Assembly: GCA_035279385.1 (NCBI GenBank)
Contig: DATEHZ010000165.1
Coordinates: 1 to 42,296, forward strand
DNA: 42,296 nucleotides
Direction of reading: 5' to 3'
Source: DATGJX01 sp035279385
GTDB taxonomy: Bacteria > Vulcanimicrobiota > Vulcanimicrobiia > Vulcanimicrobiales > Vulcanimicrobiaceae
The position numbers and the translations under genes were made by a program. Below, one piece after another: positions 17,472 to 25,131 of the stretch (position 1 is its first letter; every line of letters begins with the position of its first letter). A model generated the notes under the pieces. That model saw only the letters and a program-made list of their open reading frames with translations. It did not search any database and had not been told where the DNA came from.

Positions 17472-18301
17472 TCGAACTCACCATCGACGGACGCGCAGTC
17501 GAAGTACCCGAAGGCGGCACGCTGCTGGACGCCATCAAGCAGACCGGCACGGAAACGCCCACGCTGTGCTATCTCGACAATCTCGCGCCGGTGAACGTCT
17601 GCCGCGTCTGCGTCGTCGAACTCGAAGGATCGCGCACGCTCGTTCCATCGTGCTCGCGCAAGGCCGAGTCAGGTATGGTGGTCCACACCGACAGCGAGCG
17701 CGTGCGCCACAGCCGCAAGATGGTGCTGGAGTTTCTCGGTTCGTCCGTCGATCTCTCGACTGCGCCGGAGGCGCAGCGGTACAGCCGCCGGTACGGCGCG
17801 GATCCCGAACGCTACAAGGACGGCGATACGCTCACGGAGCGCAGCGTGAAGATCGACAACGGCTTGTACGTACGCGACTACGCGAAATGCATCTTGTGCT
17901 ACAAGTGCGTCGAAGCATGCGGGGCTGAAGCGCAAAACACGTTCGCCATTACCGCCGCGGGCCGCGGATTCGATGCGACGATTTCGACGGAGTTCGACGT
18001 GGCGCTGCCCGACTCGGCGTGCGTATACTGCGGAAACTGCATCGGCGTCTGCCCGACCGGCGCGCTGATGTTCACGAGCGAATACGAGATGCGTCAAGCG
18101 GACACGTGGAAGCCGGAAGAACAGACGCAGACCGATACGATTTGCTCGTACTGCGGCGTCGGATGCACGCTCACGCTTCACGTGCAGGAGAACGACATCG
18201 TCAAGGTCACCTCGCCCATCGAGAACGACGTGACGAGCGGCCACCTCTGCGTCAAAGGCCGCTTCGGCTACGCATACGTGCAGAATAGACAGACCGAGTG
18301 A
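17468..18301 (+). CDS. Formate dehydrogenase alpha subunit, N-terminal iron-sulfur part (split gene)
   Basis: A 277-residue protein corresponding to the N-terminal third of FdsA-type alpha subunits. Residues 1-78 are a plant-type 2Fe-2S domain (Cys34, Cys45, Cys48, Cys62). Residues 138-200 hold two 4Fe-4S sites (Cys141/144/147 and 151; Cys185/188/191 and 195). Residues 224-270 form the Mo-proximal 4Fe-4S domain (Cys226, Cys229, Cys233, Cys261 with Lys263, ICSYCGVGC...LCVKGRFGY). It stops at GRFGYAYVQNRQTE, just where the catalytic gene's product begins. The Hisx3Cys-type 4Fe-4S motif normally between residues 80 and 130 is absent; instead there is SSVDLSTAPEAQRYSRRYG. It must carry electrons between the catalytic and the flavin subunits. 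GTG start overlaps the upstream TGA; a terminator follows 14 bases after the stop. Confidence 0.9.
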   Translation: MIELTIDGRAVEVPEGGTLLDAIKQTGTETPTLCYLDNLAPVNVCRVCVVELEGSRTLVPSCSRKAESGMVVHTDSERVRHSRKMVLEFLGSSVDLSTAPEAQRYSRRYGADPERYKDGDTLTERSVKIDNGLYVRDYAKCILCYKCVEACGAEAQNTFAITAAGRGFDATISTEFDVALPDSACVYCGNCIGVCPTGALMFTSEYEMRQADTWKPEEQTQTDTICSYCGVGCTLTLHVQENDIVKVTSPIENDVTSGHLCVKGRFGYAYVQNRQTE

Positions 18302-18315
18302 CATTGCAAGAAAAG

Positions 18316-18345
18316 AATCGCTGCGTCGTAACGCAGCGATTTTCT
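18316..18345 (+). terminator. Intrinsic terminator after the formate dehydrogenase operon
   Basis: AATCGCTGCGT (18316-18326) pairs perfectly with ACGCAGCGATT (18331-18341) around CGTA, and TTTTCT runs out of the stem. It sits 14 bases after the stop of the last subunit gene, so fdhD downstream is probably transcribed separately or by read-through. Confidence 0.85.
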
Positions 18346-18416
18346 ACCGCCGACGCGGCCCATTGGAGGCCCCGCTCGGCGGCGGGCGCGAAGGCTCGGC
18401 CGGAGCGCCTTTTCAC

Positions 18417-19265
18417 ATGATCGACGAGCAGCCGCGGCCGGGACTTACCACGCCTGCGCGGATCGTTGCGTATGACGGTGATAACGTGCGCGAGACGGTT
18501 GACGATCTTGCGACGGAGGAGCCGCTCGAGATTCGCCTGGTCGCGGGGACGCAGATGCGCAGCGTCGCGGTCACGATGCGCACGCCCGGAAACGACTTCG
18601 AACTTGCCGCAGGCTTTCTGCTGAGCGAAGGCGTCGTGATGCGGCGCGACGAGATCGCGGGAATCTCGTATTGCATCGATCCGAACGTCGATGCGGAGCA
18701 GCGCTATAACATCGTGAACGTGCAGCTCGCCCCCGATGCGCTGCCGCCGCTCGAGCGCCTCGAACGCCACTTCACGATGAGCAGCGCGTGCGGCGTGTGC
18801 GGCAAAGCGAACATCGAAGCGCTGCAGACGCGAGCCGAGCGGATCGACGATCCCGTACGCGTCTCTTTGCAGCGCATCGCCGGACTACCGGATGCGATGC
18901 GGCACGCGCAGCGCGTCTTCGAGTCGACGGGCGGCCTGCACGCCGCCGCGCTCTTTACCGCGGACGGAACGCTGCTCGTGCTGCGTGAAGACGTCGGGCG
19001 CCACAACGCACTGGACAAGATCGCGGGTTGGGCGCTCTTGAACGACCGGCTTCCGCTGCGCGGCTGCGTGCTGCTCGTGAGCGGACGCGCCAGCTACGAA
19101 CTCGTGCAAAAGAGCATCGTCGCTCGCATCCCGATCGTCTGCGCCGTTTCCGCCCCGAGCAGTTTGGCCGTCGATCTGGCCTCGAACTTCGGCATCACGC
19201 TGCTGGGGTTCGTGCGCGGCGCGCGCGCGAACCTCTACAGCGGACGCGAGCGCATCACGCCGTAG
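18417..19265 (+). CDS. fdhD: Formate dehydrogenase accessory sulfurtransferase FdhD
   Basis: A 282-residue protein recognisable as FdhD. The sulfur-carrying motif SSACGVCGK holds Cys125 and Cys128. The family blocks TPGNDFELAAGFLLSEGV, LREDVGRHNALDKIAGWAL and SGRASYELVQKSIVARIPI are intact. FdhD transfers sulfur from a cysteine desulfurase to the molybdenum cofactor and is needed for formate dehydrogenase activity. Its position after the enzyme genes, behind a terminator, fits this job. ATG 18417 has GGAG eleven bases upstream; a TTG at 18363 in the same frame would add an unlikely low-complexity leader. Its 3' end overlaps the convergent hydrolase by 11 bases. Confidence 0.93.
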   Translation: MIDEQPRPGLTTPARIVAYDGDNVRETVDDLATEEPLEIRLVAGTQMRSVAVTMRTPGNDFELAAGFLLSEGVVMRRDEIAGISYCIDPNVDAEQRYNIVNVQLAPDALPPLERLERHFTMSSACGVCGKANIEALQTRAERIDDPVRVSLQRIAGLPDAMRHAQRVFESTGGLHAAALFTADGTLLVLREDVGRHNALDKIAGWALLNDRLPLRGCVLLVSGRASYELVQKSIVARIPIVCAVSAPSSLAVDLASNFGITLLGFVRGARANLYSGRERITP

Positions 19266-20019
19266 CGAAAAATTCGCGCAGCAACCGATTGAAGCGTTCG
19301 GGCGCGTCGGCGTTCGCGACGTGTCCGGCGTCCGCGAGCACTTCTAAGCGTGCGCCCGGAATGCCGGCCGCAATCTCTTGCGAAAAGGCCGGCGGTGCAA
19401 CCGTATCGCGCTCTCCGCAGAGAACGAGCGCTGGAACGGCGATGCGGCCGAGCAGATTGCGGTAGTCGCCGGTCCAGGTCGCATGCGTCGCGGCGATGTA
19501 CGAGGGCACGGTCTTGCAGGCCATCTGCTCGATCGTCTCGTCGGTGCGGCGTCCCGGCGGCATGCCGAGTCTTTTTGCGCGCTCGTGCGCGAAACGCTCC
19601 ATCGTGCCCGCCGCTTCGACGCTCGCAATCACGGACTGCACGTACGCCGCCGAGTCCGGATACCACGCGAAACTGCCGACGAACGCGAGCGAGCGCAGGC
19701 GTTGCGGCGCGCGCTTCCACAATTCGAACCCGACGACGCCGCCCAAACTGCAGCCGACGAAATGAAACGCCTGTGCGCCGGCCGCATCGGCGATCGCGAG
19801 TACGTCGTCGACGTAGCCGTCTCTGGTGATTTCGCCCGGCGCCGGCTCAGGCTTCGAAGCGCCGTTGCCGCGCAGTTCGATCGCAAAGCAGCGGTACGTA
19901 TCGCGCAGCGCCTGCAATTGGTAATCCCAAATAGCCGCGGTCGAGCCGACGCCGTGAACGAACACGACGACGTCACCGCGCGACCCGCTCGCCCGCGCGG
20001 TCGATATCGCTTTACTCAT
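19255..20019 (-). CDS. Alpha/beta-fold hydrolase
   Basis: A 254-residue alpha/beta hydrolase. The oxyanion segment FVHGVGSTAAIWDYQ, the nucleophile elbow GCSLGG (Ser nucleophile), ALVLCGERDTVAPP (acidic residue) and the terminal DAGHVANADAPERFN (catalytic His) are all present. The arrangement resembles 3-oxoadipate enol-lactonase- and haloperoxidase-like esterases; the substrate cannot be told. ATG 20019 overlaps the stop of polX (ATGA), so it is co-translated with that repair polymerase; the functional link is unclear. Confidence 0.85.
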   Translation of the reverse strand: MSKAISTARASGSRGDVVVFVHGVGSTAAIWDYQLQALRDTYRCFAIELRGNGASKPEPAPGEITRDGYVDDVLAIADAAGAQAFHFVGCSLGGVVGFELWKRAPQRLRSLAFVGSFAWYPDSAAYVQSVIASVEAAGTMERFAHERAKRLGMPPGRRTDETIEQMACKTVPSYIAATHATWTGDYRNLLGRIAVPALVLCGERDTVAPPAFSQEIAAGIPGARLEVLADAGHVANADAPERFNRLLREFFATA

Positions 20020-21746
20020 ACCGTCATTTCCCGCTTGCGCCGCACGAATGCGAGCACGGCGTCGAGCGGCTGAGCGTTGAGCACCATATCGCGCGTCAAG
20101 CCCGCGCGCCGCGCTTGACTCACCGCAAGTTCGACGTTGCCCAGTTGCGTCACGTCGTGCGCGTCGCTGTCTACCGTAAACGTCACGCCGAACGTTTTCG
20201 CACGCGCCGCCAGCGCCCAAGGCAAATCCAGGCGCGCGGGTTGACCGTCGATTTCGAGCGCCGTTCCGGTTCGCGCCGCCGCCGCGAAGACGGCGTCGTA
20301 GTCGAATTCGTAACCGGCAAATCCGGAGAGCATCCGCCCCGTCGGGTGACCGATGATGTTCACGTACGGATTCTCGCAGGCGCGGATCAGCCGGCGCGTC
20401 ATCTCGTCGCGCGAGAGATTGAACGCCGAATGCACGCTGCCGACCACCACGTCGAGCTGCGCGAGCACGTCATCGCCGTAATCGAGCGATCCGTCCGGCA
20501 GAATGTCGACCTCGCTGCTGCACAGCGTGCGCACGCCGAAGCGATCGCCCAATTCGCCGACGCGCCGGCGCTGCTCGCGCAGTTCGTCCGCCGTCACGCC
20601 GTATTTCGGTCCGCGACCGACGGAATGATCCGAGATGGAGTGATACTCGTAGCCGCGCGCGGCGGCCGCCCCGATCATCTCTTCGAGCGTTTGATTTCCG
20701 TCGCTGAAGGTGCAGTGCATGTGAAAATCGCCGCGCACGTCGCCGGCTTCTACGAGTGCCGGCAGCTCGCCGCGTATCGCCAGATCGATCTCCCCCATGC
20801 CGCTGCGCAGTTCGGGCGGAATGTACGACATGCCCAGATGCTCGTAGACGCCCGCTTCTTCCGTCGCGGTGAAGACGTCGCCGGTCTCCAAATTCAAAAT
20901 GCCGTTCTCGCTCACGCGCAGCCCTTTGCGCAGCGCGTGCTCGCGCAGCTGAATATTGTGCTCGCGGCTGCCCGTGAAATGCTGCAGCAGATTTCCGTAC
21001 ACGTGATCCGGCAGCACGCGCAGATCGATCTGCAAGCCGTCTTCGAGCCAGATGCTCGCCTTCGTCGGCCCCTCGGCGAGAACCGCGCGCGCCCGCTCCC
21101 ACTGCACGAAGCGCTCGATGACCGCAGCGGCGCCATCGGCCGTGCACACGACGTCGACGTCGCCGACCGTCGCTTCCGCACGGCGCAGGCTGCCGGCATA
21201 GGTGAGCCGGTGCAGCGGCGGGCCGCCCTGCAGAAACGCCATGATCTCCCGTGCGACGCCGAGCGCCGTGCCCAGCGGCGTACGGCGCTGGCGTCCGCGA
21301 TAGGCCAAGATACCGCGCCGCATGTTCTCCAGCGTTTTGCGGCCCATGCGCGGCGCCGAGTCCAGCACCCCGGAGTCGATCGCCTTCTCCAAATCGGCGA
21401 GCGATCCGATGCCGTAGCTTTCGAAAAGAACCGCTGCGGTCTTGACCCCGATGCCCGAAACGCCGAGCACCTCGAAAATGGTGGGCGGGTAGCGCTGCTG
21501 CAGGTTCTCGAGCAGCTCGCACGTGCCGGTGCGGAGCAGCTCGTCGATGGTGGCCGCCAGCGACTTGCCCACGCCGGGCAGCGTCGTCAGTTCCCCGGCT
21601 GCGGCGAGGTCCGCGAGCGGCGGCGCGTTCTCGATGGCAGACGCGGCGCGTTCGTAGGCGGTGAACTTGTAAAACGTCTCCCCCGCAAGCTCCATCAGCG
21701 TGCGGATCTTGGTGAGCGCCTGAGCCACTTCGGTATTGGAGAGCAC
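20016..21746 (-). CDS. polX: Family X DNA polymerase with PHP domain (PolX)
   Basis: A 576-residue protein of the normal PolX length. Residues 1 to about 150 hold the lyase-like and helix-hairpin-helix region (LPGVGKSLAATIDELLRTG, GVSGIGVKTAAVLFESYGI). Residues 160-310 are the nucleotidyltransferase palm with the metal motif VGDVDVVC. Residues 335-576 are a PHP domain (GDFHMHCTFSDGNQTLEEM, SISDHSVGRG, VDSDAHDVTQLGNVELAV), a 3'-5' exonuclease or phosphatase module. It acts in base-excision or gap repair. The start is probably GTG 21746 (LSNTEVAQALTKIRTLMELA follows). It is divergent from the nicotinate phosphoribosyltransferase gene with only 57 bases between them. Confidence 0.93.
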   Translation of the reverse strand: MLSNTEVAQALTKIRTLMELAGETFYKFTAYERAASAIENAPPLADLAAAGELTTLPGVGKSLAATIDELLRTGTCELLENLQQRYPPTIFEVLGVSGIGVKTAAVLFESYGIGSLADLEKAIDSGVLDSAPRMGRKTLENMRRGILAYRGRQRRTPLGTALGVAREIMAFLQGGPPLHRLTYAGSLRRAEATVGDVDVVCTADGAAAVIERFVQWERARAVLAEGPTKASIWLEDGLQIDLRVLPDHVYGNLLQHFTGSREHNIQLREHALRKGLRVSENGILNLETGDVFTATEEAGVYEHLGMSYIPPELRSGMGEIDLAIRGELPALVEAGDVRGDFHMHCTFSDGNQTLEEMIGAAAARGYEYHSISDHSVGRGPKYGVTADELREQRRRVGELGDRFGVRTLCSSEVDILPDGSLDYGDDVLAQLDVVVGSVHSAFNLSRDEMTRRLIRACENPYVNIIGHPTGRMLSGFAGYEFDYDAVFAAAARTGTALEIDGQPARLDLPWALAARAKTFGVTFTVDSDAHDVTQLGNVELAVSQARRAGLTRDMVLNAQPLDAVLAFVRRKREMTV

Positions 21747-21803
21747 GCGGCAATCTTTGATGAAAAGGCGCTCCGCCCCCCGCCGTCCTATAGAACTCTC
21801 GAC

Positions 21804-22907
21804 GTGACGAAGACTCGCCTGCGGCCGGAGATTTTCAACCTCCCGGTCGAAAAAATGCGCGACGGATATTATTCCGACACCTACTTCAACCGGGCGCGCC
21901 TCATTCTCGAGCGCGACGGGCACCACCCCACCGTGCGCATGCAAGTGTTCCAGCGCGACGACTCGGTGCTGTGCGGCATCGACGAAGCGCTCGCGATTCT
22001 GCAGCTCTGCTCGGGCCGGCGCTTGCCGGACGGATCGTGGGAAGACGGATGGAGCAGCCTGCGCGTCCGGGCGCTGCACGACGGCGACCGCATCGAGCCG
22101 TACGAAACCGTGCTCACGATCGAGGGCGACTACGCGCTCTTCGCACATCTGGAAACGTGCTATCTGGGCGTGCTCTCGCGGCGCACGCGCATCGCCACGA
22201 ACGCGCGCGAGATCGTCAAAGCCGCCGGCGGCAAAGAGGTGCTGTTCTTTCCCGCGCGCTTCGATCATCATCTCGTGCAGACCGGCGACGGATACGCCGC
22301 GTATATCTCCGGCGCGCTCGGCGTCTCAACCGATGCAAATGCCGAATGGTGGGGTGCGCGCGGCATGGGCACGGTTCCACACGCGCTCATCGCGGCGTAC
22401 GGCGGCGATACGGTGCTCGCAACGCAAAAATTTGCCGAGTTCGCGAATCACGACGTCAACGTGATCGCGCTCGTCGACTTTGACAACGATTGCGTCGGCA
22501 CGAGCCTTGCCGTCGCGCGCGCGCTGGGCAGCCGCTTGTGGGGCGTGCGCTTGGATACCTCGGGCACGCTGGTCGACAAGTCGATCTGGAACATGATGGG
22601 CACGTTCAAACCGACGGGCGTCATTCCGCAGCTCGTCTTCAACGTGCGGCGCGCACTCGACGCCGAAGGATTCACGCACGTGAAGATCGTCGTGAGCGGC
22701 GGATTCAATCCCGAGCGCATCCGGCAGTTCGAACGCGATCGCGTTCCGGTCGACGCGTATGCCGTCGGCAGCGCATTTTTCAGCGGCACGGGGACGTTCG
22801 ACTTCACGGCCGACATCGTCGCGGCCGAAGCGGGCGGCGTGTGGCGCGAATGCCATAAAGTCGGGCGCCCGGAACGTCCCAATCCCGGCTTGGAACTGGT
22901 CCGTTAG
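21804..22907 (+). CDS. pncB: Nicotinate phosphoribosyltransferase
   Basis: A 367-residue NAPRTase-like enzyme that makes nicotinate mononucleotide from nicotinate and PRPP in the NAD salvage pathway. Seen: KMRDGYYSDTYFNRARLIL at the N-terminus, VLSRRTRIATNAREIV, the FFPARFDHHLVQTGDGYAA block, GTVPHALIAAYGGD, VDFDNDCVGTSLAVA, GVRLDTSGTLVDKS and the phosphate-binding VVSGGFNPERIRQFE. It is shorter than E. coli PncB, like the compact branch of the family. GTG 21804 is the only reasonable start; no Shine-Dalgarno precedes it, but a TATAGA hexamer lies nine bases upstream. The next gene starts two bases after its stop. Confidence 0.88.
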   Translation: MTKTRLRPEIFNLPVEKMRDGYYSDTYFNRARLILERDGHHPTVRMQVFQRDDSVLCGIDEALAILQLCSGRRLPDGSWEDGWSSLRVRALHDGDRIEPYETVLTIEGDYALFAHLETCYLGVLSRRTRIATNAREIVKAAGGKEVLFFPARFDHHLVQTGDGYAAYISGALGVSTDANAEWWGARGMGTVPHALIAAYGGDTVLATQKFAEFANHDVNVIALVDFDNDCVGTSLAVARALGSRLWGVRLDTSGTLVDKSIWNMMGTFKPTGVIPQLVFNVRRALDAEGFTHVKIVVSGGFNPERIRQFERDRVPVDAYAVGSAFFSGTGTFDFTADIVAAEAGGVWRECHKVGRPERPNPGLELVR

Positions 22908-22908
22908 T

Positions 22909-23469
22909 ATGGCGCTGCTCGAAATGCGCGCGGCGTCGTACGCACGCGGCGGCGCCACGATCGTACCGCCGCTCGCGCTGACGCTCGGCGAGGGCGAGCG
23001 TCTCTCGCACGCATGCGGCAGCGACGAGTCGGCCTGCGCGATCGCGCTTATGGCGGCCGGACTGGTCAAGCCGTCGAGCGGGCGCGTTTTCGTCGCCGCG
23101 TTCGATCCGCGCATTCAACCGGTGCAAGTCAAACGCATCGTCGGCTACGTTCCGCACGAAGCACTCCCCCACGATTTTCCCTCGTTCGCACGCTACATCG
23201 AGTTTCGCGCGACGCTTTGGGGTTTGCCGCGCGCTCAAAGCGTGGTGCACGCGCGCGCGCTGCTCGCGCGCTTGGACGGCGTGCACGAAGCCTTCGCCTA
23301 TCCGCTGGTCGGCGCGCTGCTCTCGCAGCCCCGCCTGCTCGTGCTCGATCGCCCGCAAGCCGCATACGCTCCGCAGATTCTCGCGCTCGCACACGACTGC
23401 GCGATCTTCTCGACGCACGTGAGCGAACGCGACGCGCAGCGCTTCGCGGCACAGGCGGTGCCCGTATGA
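22909..23469 (+). CDS. Degenerate ABC-transporter ATPase-like protein
   Basis: A 186-residue protein that keeps the outline of an ABC nucleotide-binding domain but has lost its catalytic motifs. Where Walker A should be there is HACGSDESACAIALMAAGL, followed by the normal VKPSSGRVFVAAFDPRIQP and VGYVPHEALP (Q-loop position). Walker B reads PRLLVLDRPQAAYAP, with Arg in place of the catalytic Glu. The signature LSGG is not visible. ATP hydrolysis is therefore unlikely. ATG 22909 lies two bases after the pncB stop, and the stop overlaps the next membrane gene (ATGA). It looks like a non-catalytic partner of that membrane protein. The frame is intact with no stops, so I call it a gene rather than a pseudogene. 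Confidence 0.68.
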   Translation: MALLEMRAASYARGGATIVPPLALTLGEGERLSHACGSDESACAIALMAAGLVKPSSGRVFVAAFDPRIQPVQVKRIVGYVPHEALPHDFPSFARYIEFRATLWGLPRAQSVVHARALLARLDGVHEAFAYPLVGALLSQPRLLVLDRPQAAYAPQILALAHDCAIFSTHVSERDAQRFAAQAVPV

Positions 23470-24056
23470 AGCGCGGCGCGGCGACGATCGCCATCGTGAC
23501 CACGCGGCTGGCCAAAGAGCGCCGCGTGCTCGCGCTTTCGGCCGCGGCGTGCGCGCTGCTCGCGTACCTGCAGCGCTACGACGATGCGCCCGCGCGCTTA
23601 GCGGGATGCCTGGTGTTCGGGGCGCTCATCGGCATCGCGGCCGCGCTGCTGCAGCGCGGTGCCGGACGTTTTCGGGAGCTCGAACTCTGCGAGCAGAGTG
23701 CTCCGCTCTACGGACGGGAACTCGCGCGCGCGACGGCAATCGTTCCGTGCATCATCGTAAGCGCCGCGCTTGCCGCATACTGGATCGTCAGCACCCTGTA
23801 CGCGCGTCCGGATGCCGCGGCGATTGCGCTCAGCATCTTCGCGGTGTACGCTGGGACGCTCGTCGCGCTATGCGCGGGCGTTCGAAGCGGCGCCGCGCGT
23901 CTGCTCTACGTCGCGATGGCCTGTGCCGTGCCCGCGCTTGCGTTCGCGCTGGAGTTCACCTCGTCGGCGCTGCTCGCGCTTGCCGCGTGCGCGCTCGCCG
24001 GTTTTATTGCGCTCCGCCAGTATGGTGAAGCGCTTGCGCGCTACGATCCGCTGTGA
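23466..24056 (+). CDS. Multi-pass membrane protein, partner of the degenerate ABC ATPase
   Basis: A 196-residue protein with about six hydrophobic segments (VLALSAAACALLAYL, LVFGALIGIAAALL, IVPCIIVSAALAAYWIVS, ALSIFAVYAGTLVALCAGV, VAMACAVPALAFALEF, LLALAACALAGFIAL). No family recognised. It is ATGA-coupled to the degenerate ATPase, suggesting a two-component membrane complex like an ABC exporter pair. Its last 53 bases overlap the convergent sigma factor gene, which is unusual even in this compact region. Confidence 0.7.
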   Translation: MKRGAATIAIVTTRLAKERRVLALSAAACALLAYLQRYDDAPARLAGCLVFGALIGIAAALLQRGAGRFRELELCEQSAPLYGRELARATAIVPCIIVSAALAAYWIVSTLYARPDAAAIALSIFAVYAGTLVALCAGVRSGAARLLYVAMACAVPALAFALEFTSSALLALAACALAGFIALRQYGEALARYDPL

Positions 24057-24960
24057 GATGCCGTAACTTGTCCGGATTGCGCACGACGTAGATCGCCGCA
24101 ACGCCCTGCGCAGTCGTTTGCATCGCCAGAGCGGTGGTGATTCCGCTCTCCTCGTACAACAGGTAGCCCGGCAAACCGTTGAGCATGACCAGTTCGACTT
24201 TTCGAATGAGGTGTGCGCCTTTGCGCGAGAGTCCGGCGAGCAATTTGCTCACGCGCTCGCGTCCCACAACCGCCGCCGTTGCCGCAGTGGCTTTGCCGCC
24301 GCCGTCGCTCATGAAGAGCACGTCCTTGGTCAGCAGCCGTTCGATCGCCGTGATGTCGTCGCGCCGCAGCGCCGCAAGCATTTCGTCGCGCAGTTGCTGC
24401 GCGGATTCGCGCGGAACGCTCGGCGCGCGCTCCTGGTGAATGCGCGTGCGTGCGCGGGATGCGAGTTTGCGCACCGCTTCCTGCGTGCGCCCCAGCGTTT
24501 GCGCGATCTCCGTGAACGGGACGCCGAGACCGTCGTGCAGCAAAAACGCCGCACGCTCGAGCGGCGAGAGCCGGTCGAGCGCGAGCAGCAGCGCGAAGGA
24601 GAGATCGTCGGCAAGCGCAGCCGACGCTTCGGGCTCCGCGGCGGCATCGTGCAGCACCGGCTCGGGCAGCCACGGGCCGAAATAGGTTTCCCGGCGCACG
24701 CGCGCCGAGCGCAGGCGATCCAAGCACAAATGCGTTACGGTCGCGCGCAAAAATGCTTGATCGTCGGCTATCGGGCCGGATTCGGCGGCGCGAACCCATC
24801 GTAAGAACGCGTCCTGCACGACGTCCTCCGCATCGCCGTAGATTCCGAGCATTCGGTACGCGTGCCGTACGAGCACCGGCCGGGCCGCCTCGAAACGACC
24901 GGCGACGCTCGACATAGCGCCGCCGTGCGGACGCCCGTCTGTGGATACGGTTTCGGCCAT
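24004..24960 (-). CDS. sigJ: ECF41-group sigma factor (SigJ-like) with fused SnoaL-like C-terminal domain
   Basis: A 318-residue sigma factor. Region 2 (residues 24-90: LVRHAYRMLGIYGDAEDVVQ) and region 4 (125-175: LSPLERAAFLLHDGLGVPFT, then EIAQTLGRTQEAVRKLASRA) are followed by a 140-residue SnoaL/NTF2-like domain. All three group hallmarks are present: WLPEP in the linker (97-101), DGGGK (218-222) and NPDKL (294-298). In this group the C-terminal domain controls activity in place of an anti-sigma factor. Start 24960 has GGAG twelve bases upstream; ATG 24978 and ATG 24915 are in-frame alternatives. An ECF41-type promoter upstream suggests autoregulation. No target oxidoreductase gene is obviously adjacent; the divergent neighbour is a hemerythrin-like gene. 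Confidence 0.92.
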   Translation of the reverse strand: MAETVSTDGRPHGGAMSSVAGRFEAARPVLVRHAYRMLGIYGDAEDVVQDAFLRWVRAAESGPIADDQAFLRATVTHLCLDRLRSARVRRETYFGPWLPEPVLHDAAAEPEASAALADDLSFALLLALDRLSPLERAAFLLHDGLGVPFTEIAQTLGRTQEAVRKLASRARTRIHQERAPSVPRESAQQLRDEMLAALRRDDITAIERLLTKDVLFMSDGGGKATAATAAVVGRERVSKLLAGLSRKGAHLIRKVELVMLNGLPGYLLYEESGITTALAMQTTAQGVAAIYVVRNPDKLRHLTADRSAQALHHTGGAQ

Positions 24961-25003
24961 CTTACTTACAATCTCCATGCGAGTTCGCGCCGTACAAACC
25001 CTG

Positions 25004-25030
25004 GACGGCGCGATGAGAGAAATCGTGACA
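25004..25030 (-). promoter_or_regulatory. Putative ECF41-dependent promoter of sigJ
   Basis: On the minus strand TGTCACG (25030-25024) and CGTC (25007-25004) are separated by 16 bases. This matches the TGTCACA / CGTC promoter pattern described for ECF41 sigma factors. It lies about 25-45 bases ahead of the candidate sigJ starts, in the right orientation for autoregulation. It is seen by eye, not scored against a matrix. Confidence 0.6.
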
Positions 25031-25131
25031 TACGCGAGCCGGCTCGTGCGGCGCACAACCGTGCCCTTCGTGTCGGCCGAGCTGCCCGCGGGTATGCGAA
25101 AAGCACCCGAAGCGCAGAGAGGATGGCTCAT

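Noticed and set aside
20115..21803. Plus-strand open frame continuous with the nicotinate phosphoribosyltransferase frame, suggesting a 930-residue fusion
   Set aside because: The upstream part is antisense to PolX and has shadow-like composition; the enzyme begins at GTG 21804.
22909..23469. Calling the degenerate ABC ATPase a pseudogene
   Set aside because: The frame is intact, starts two bases after pncB and is ATGA-coupled downstream, which suggests maintained translation.
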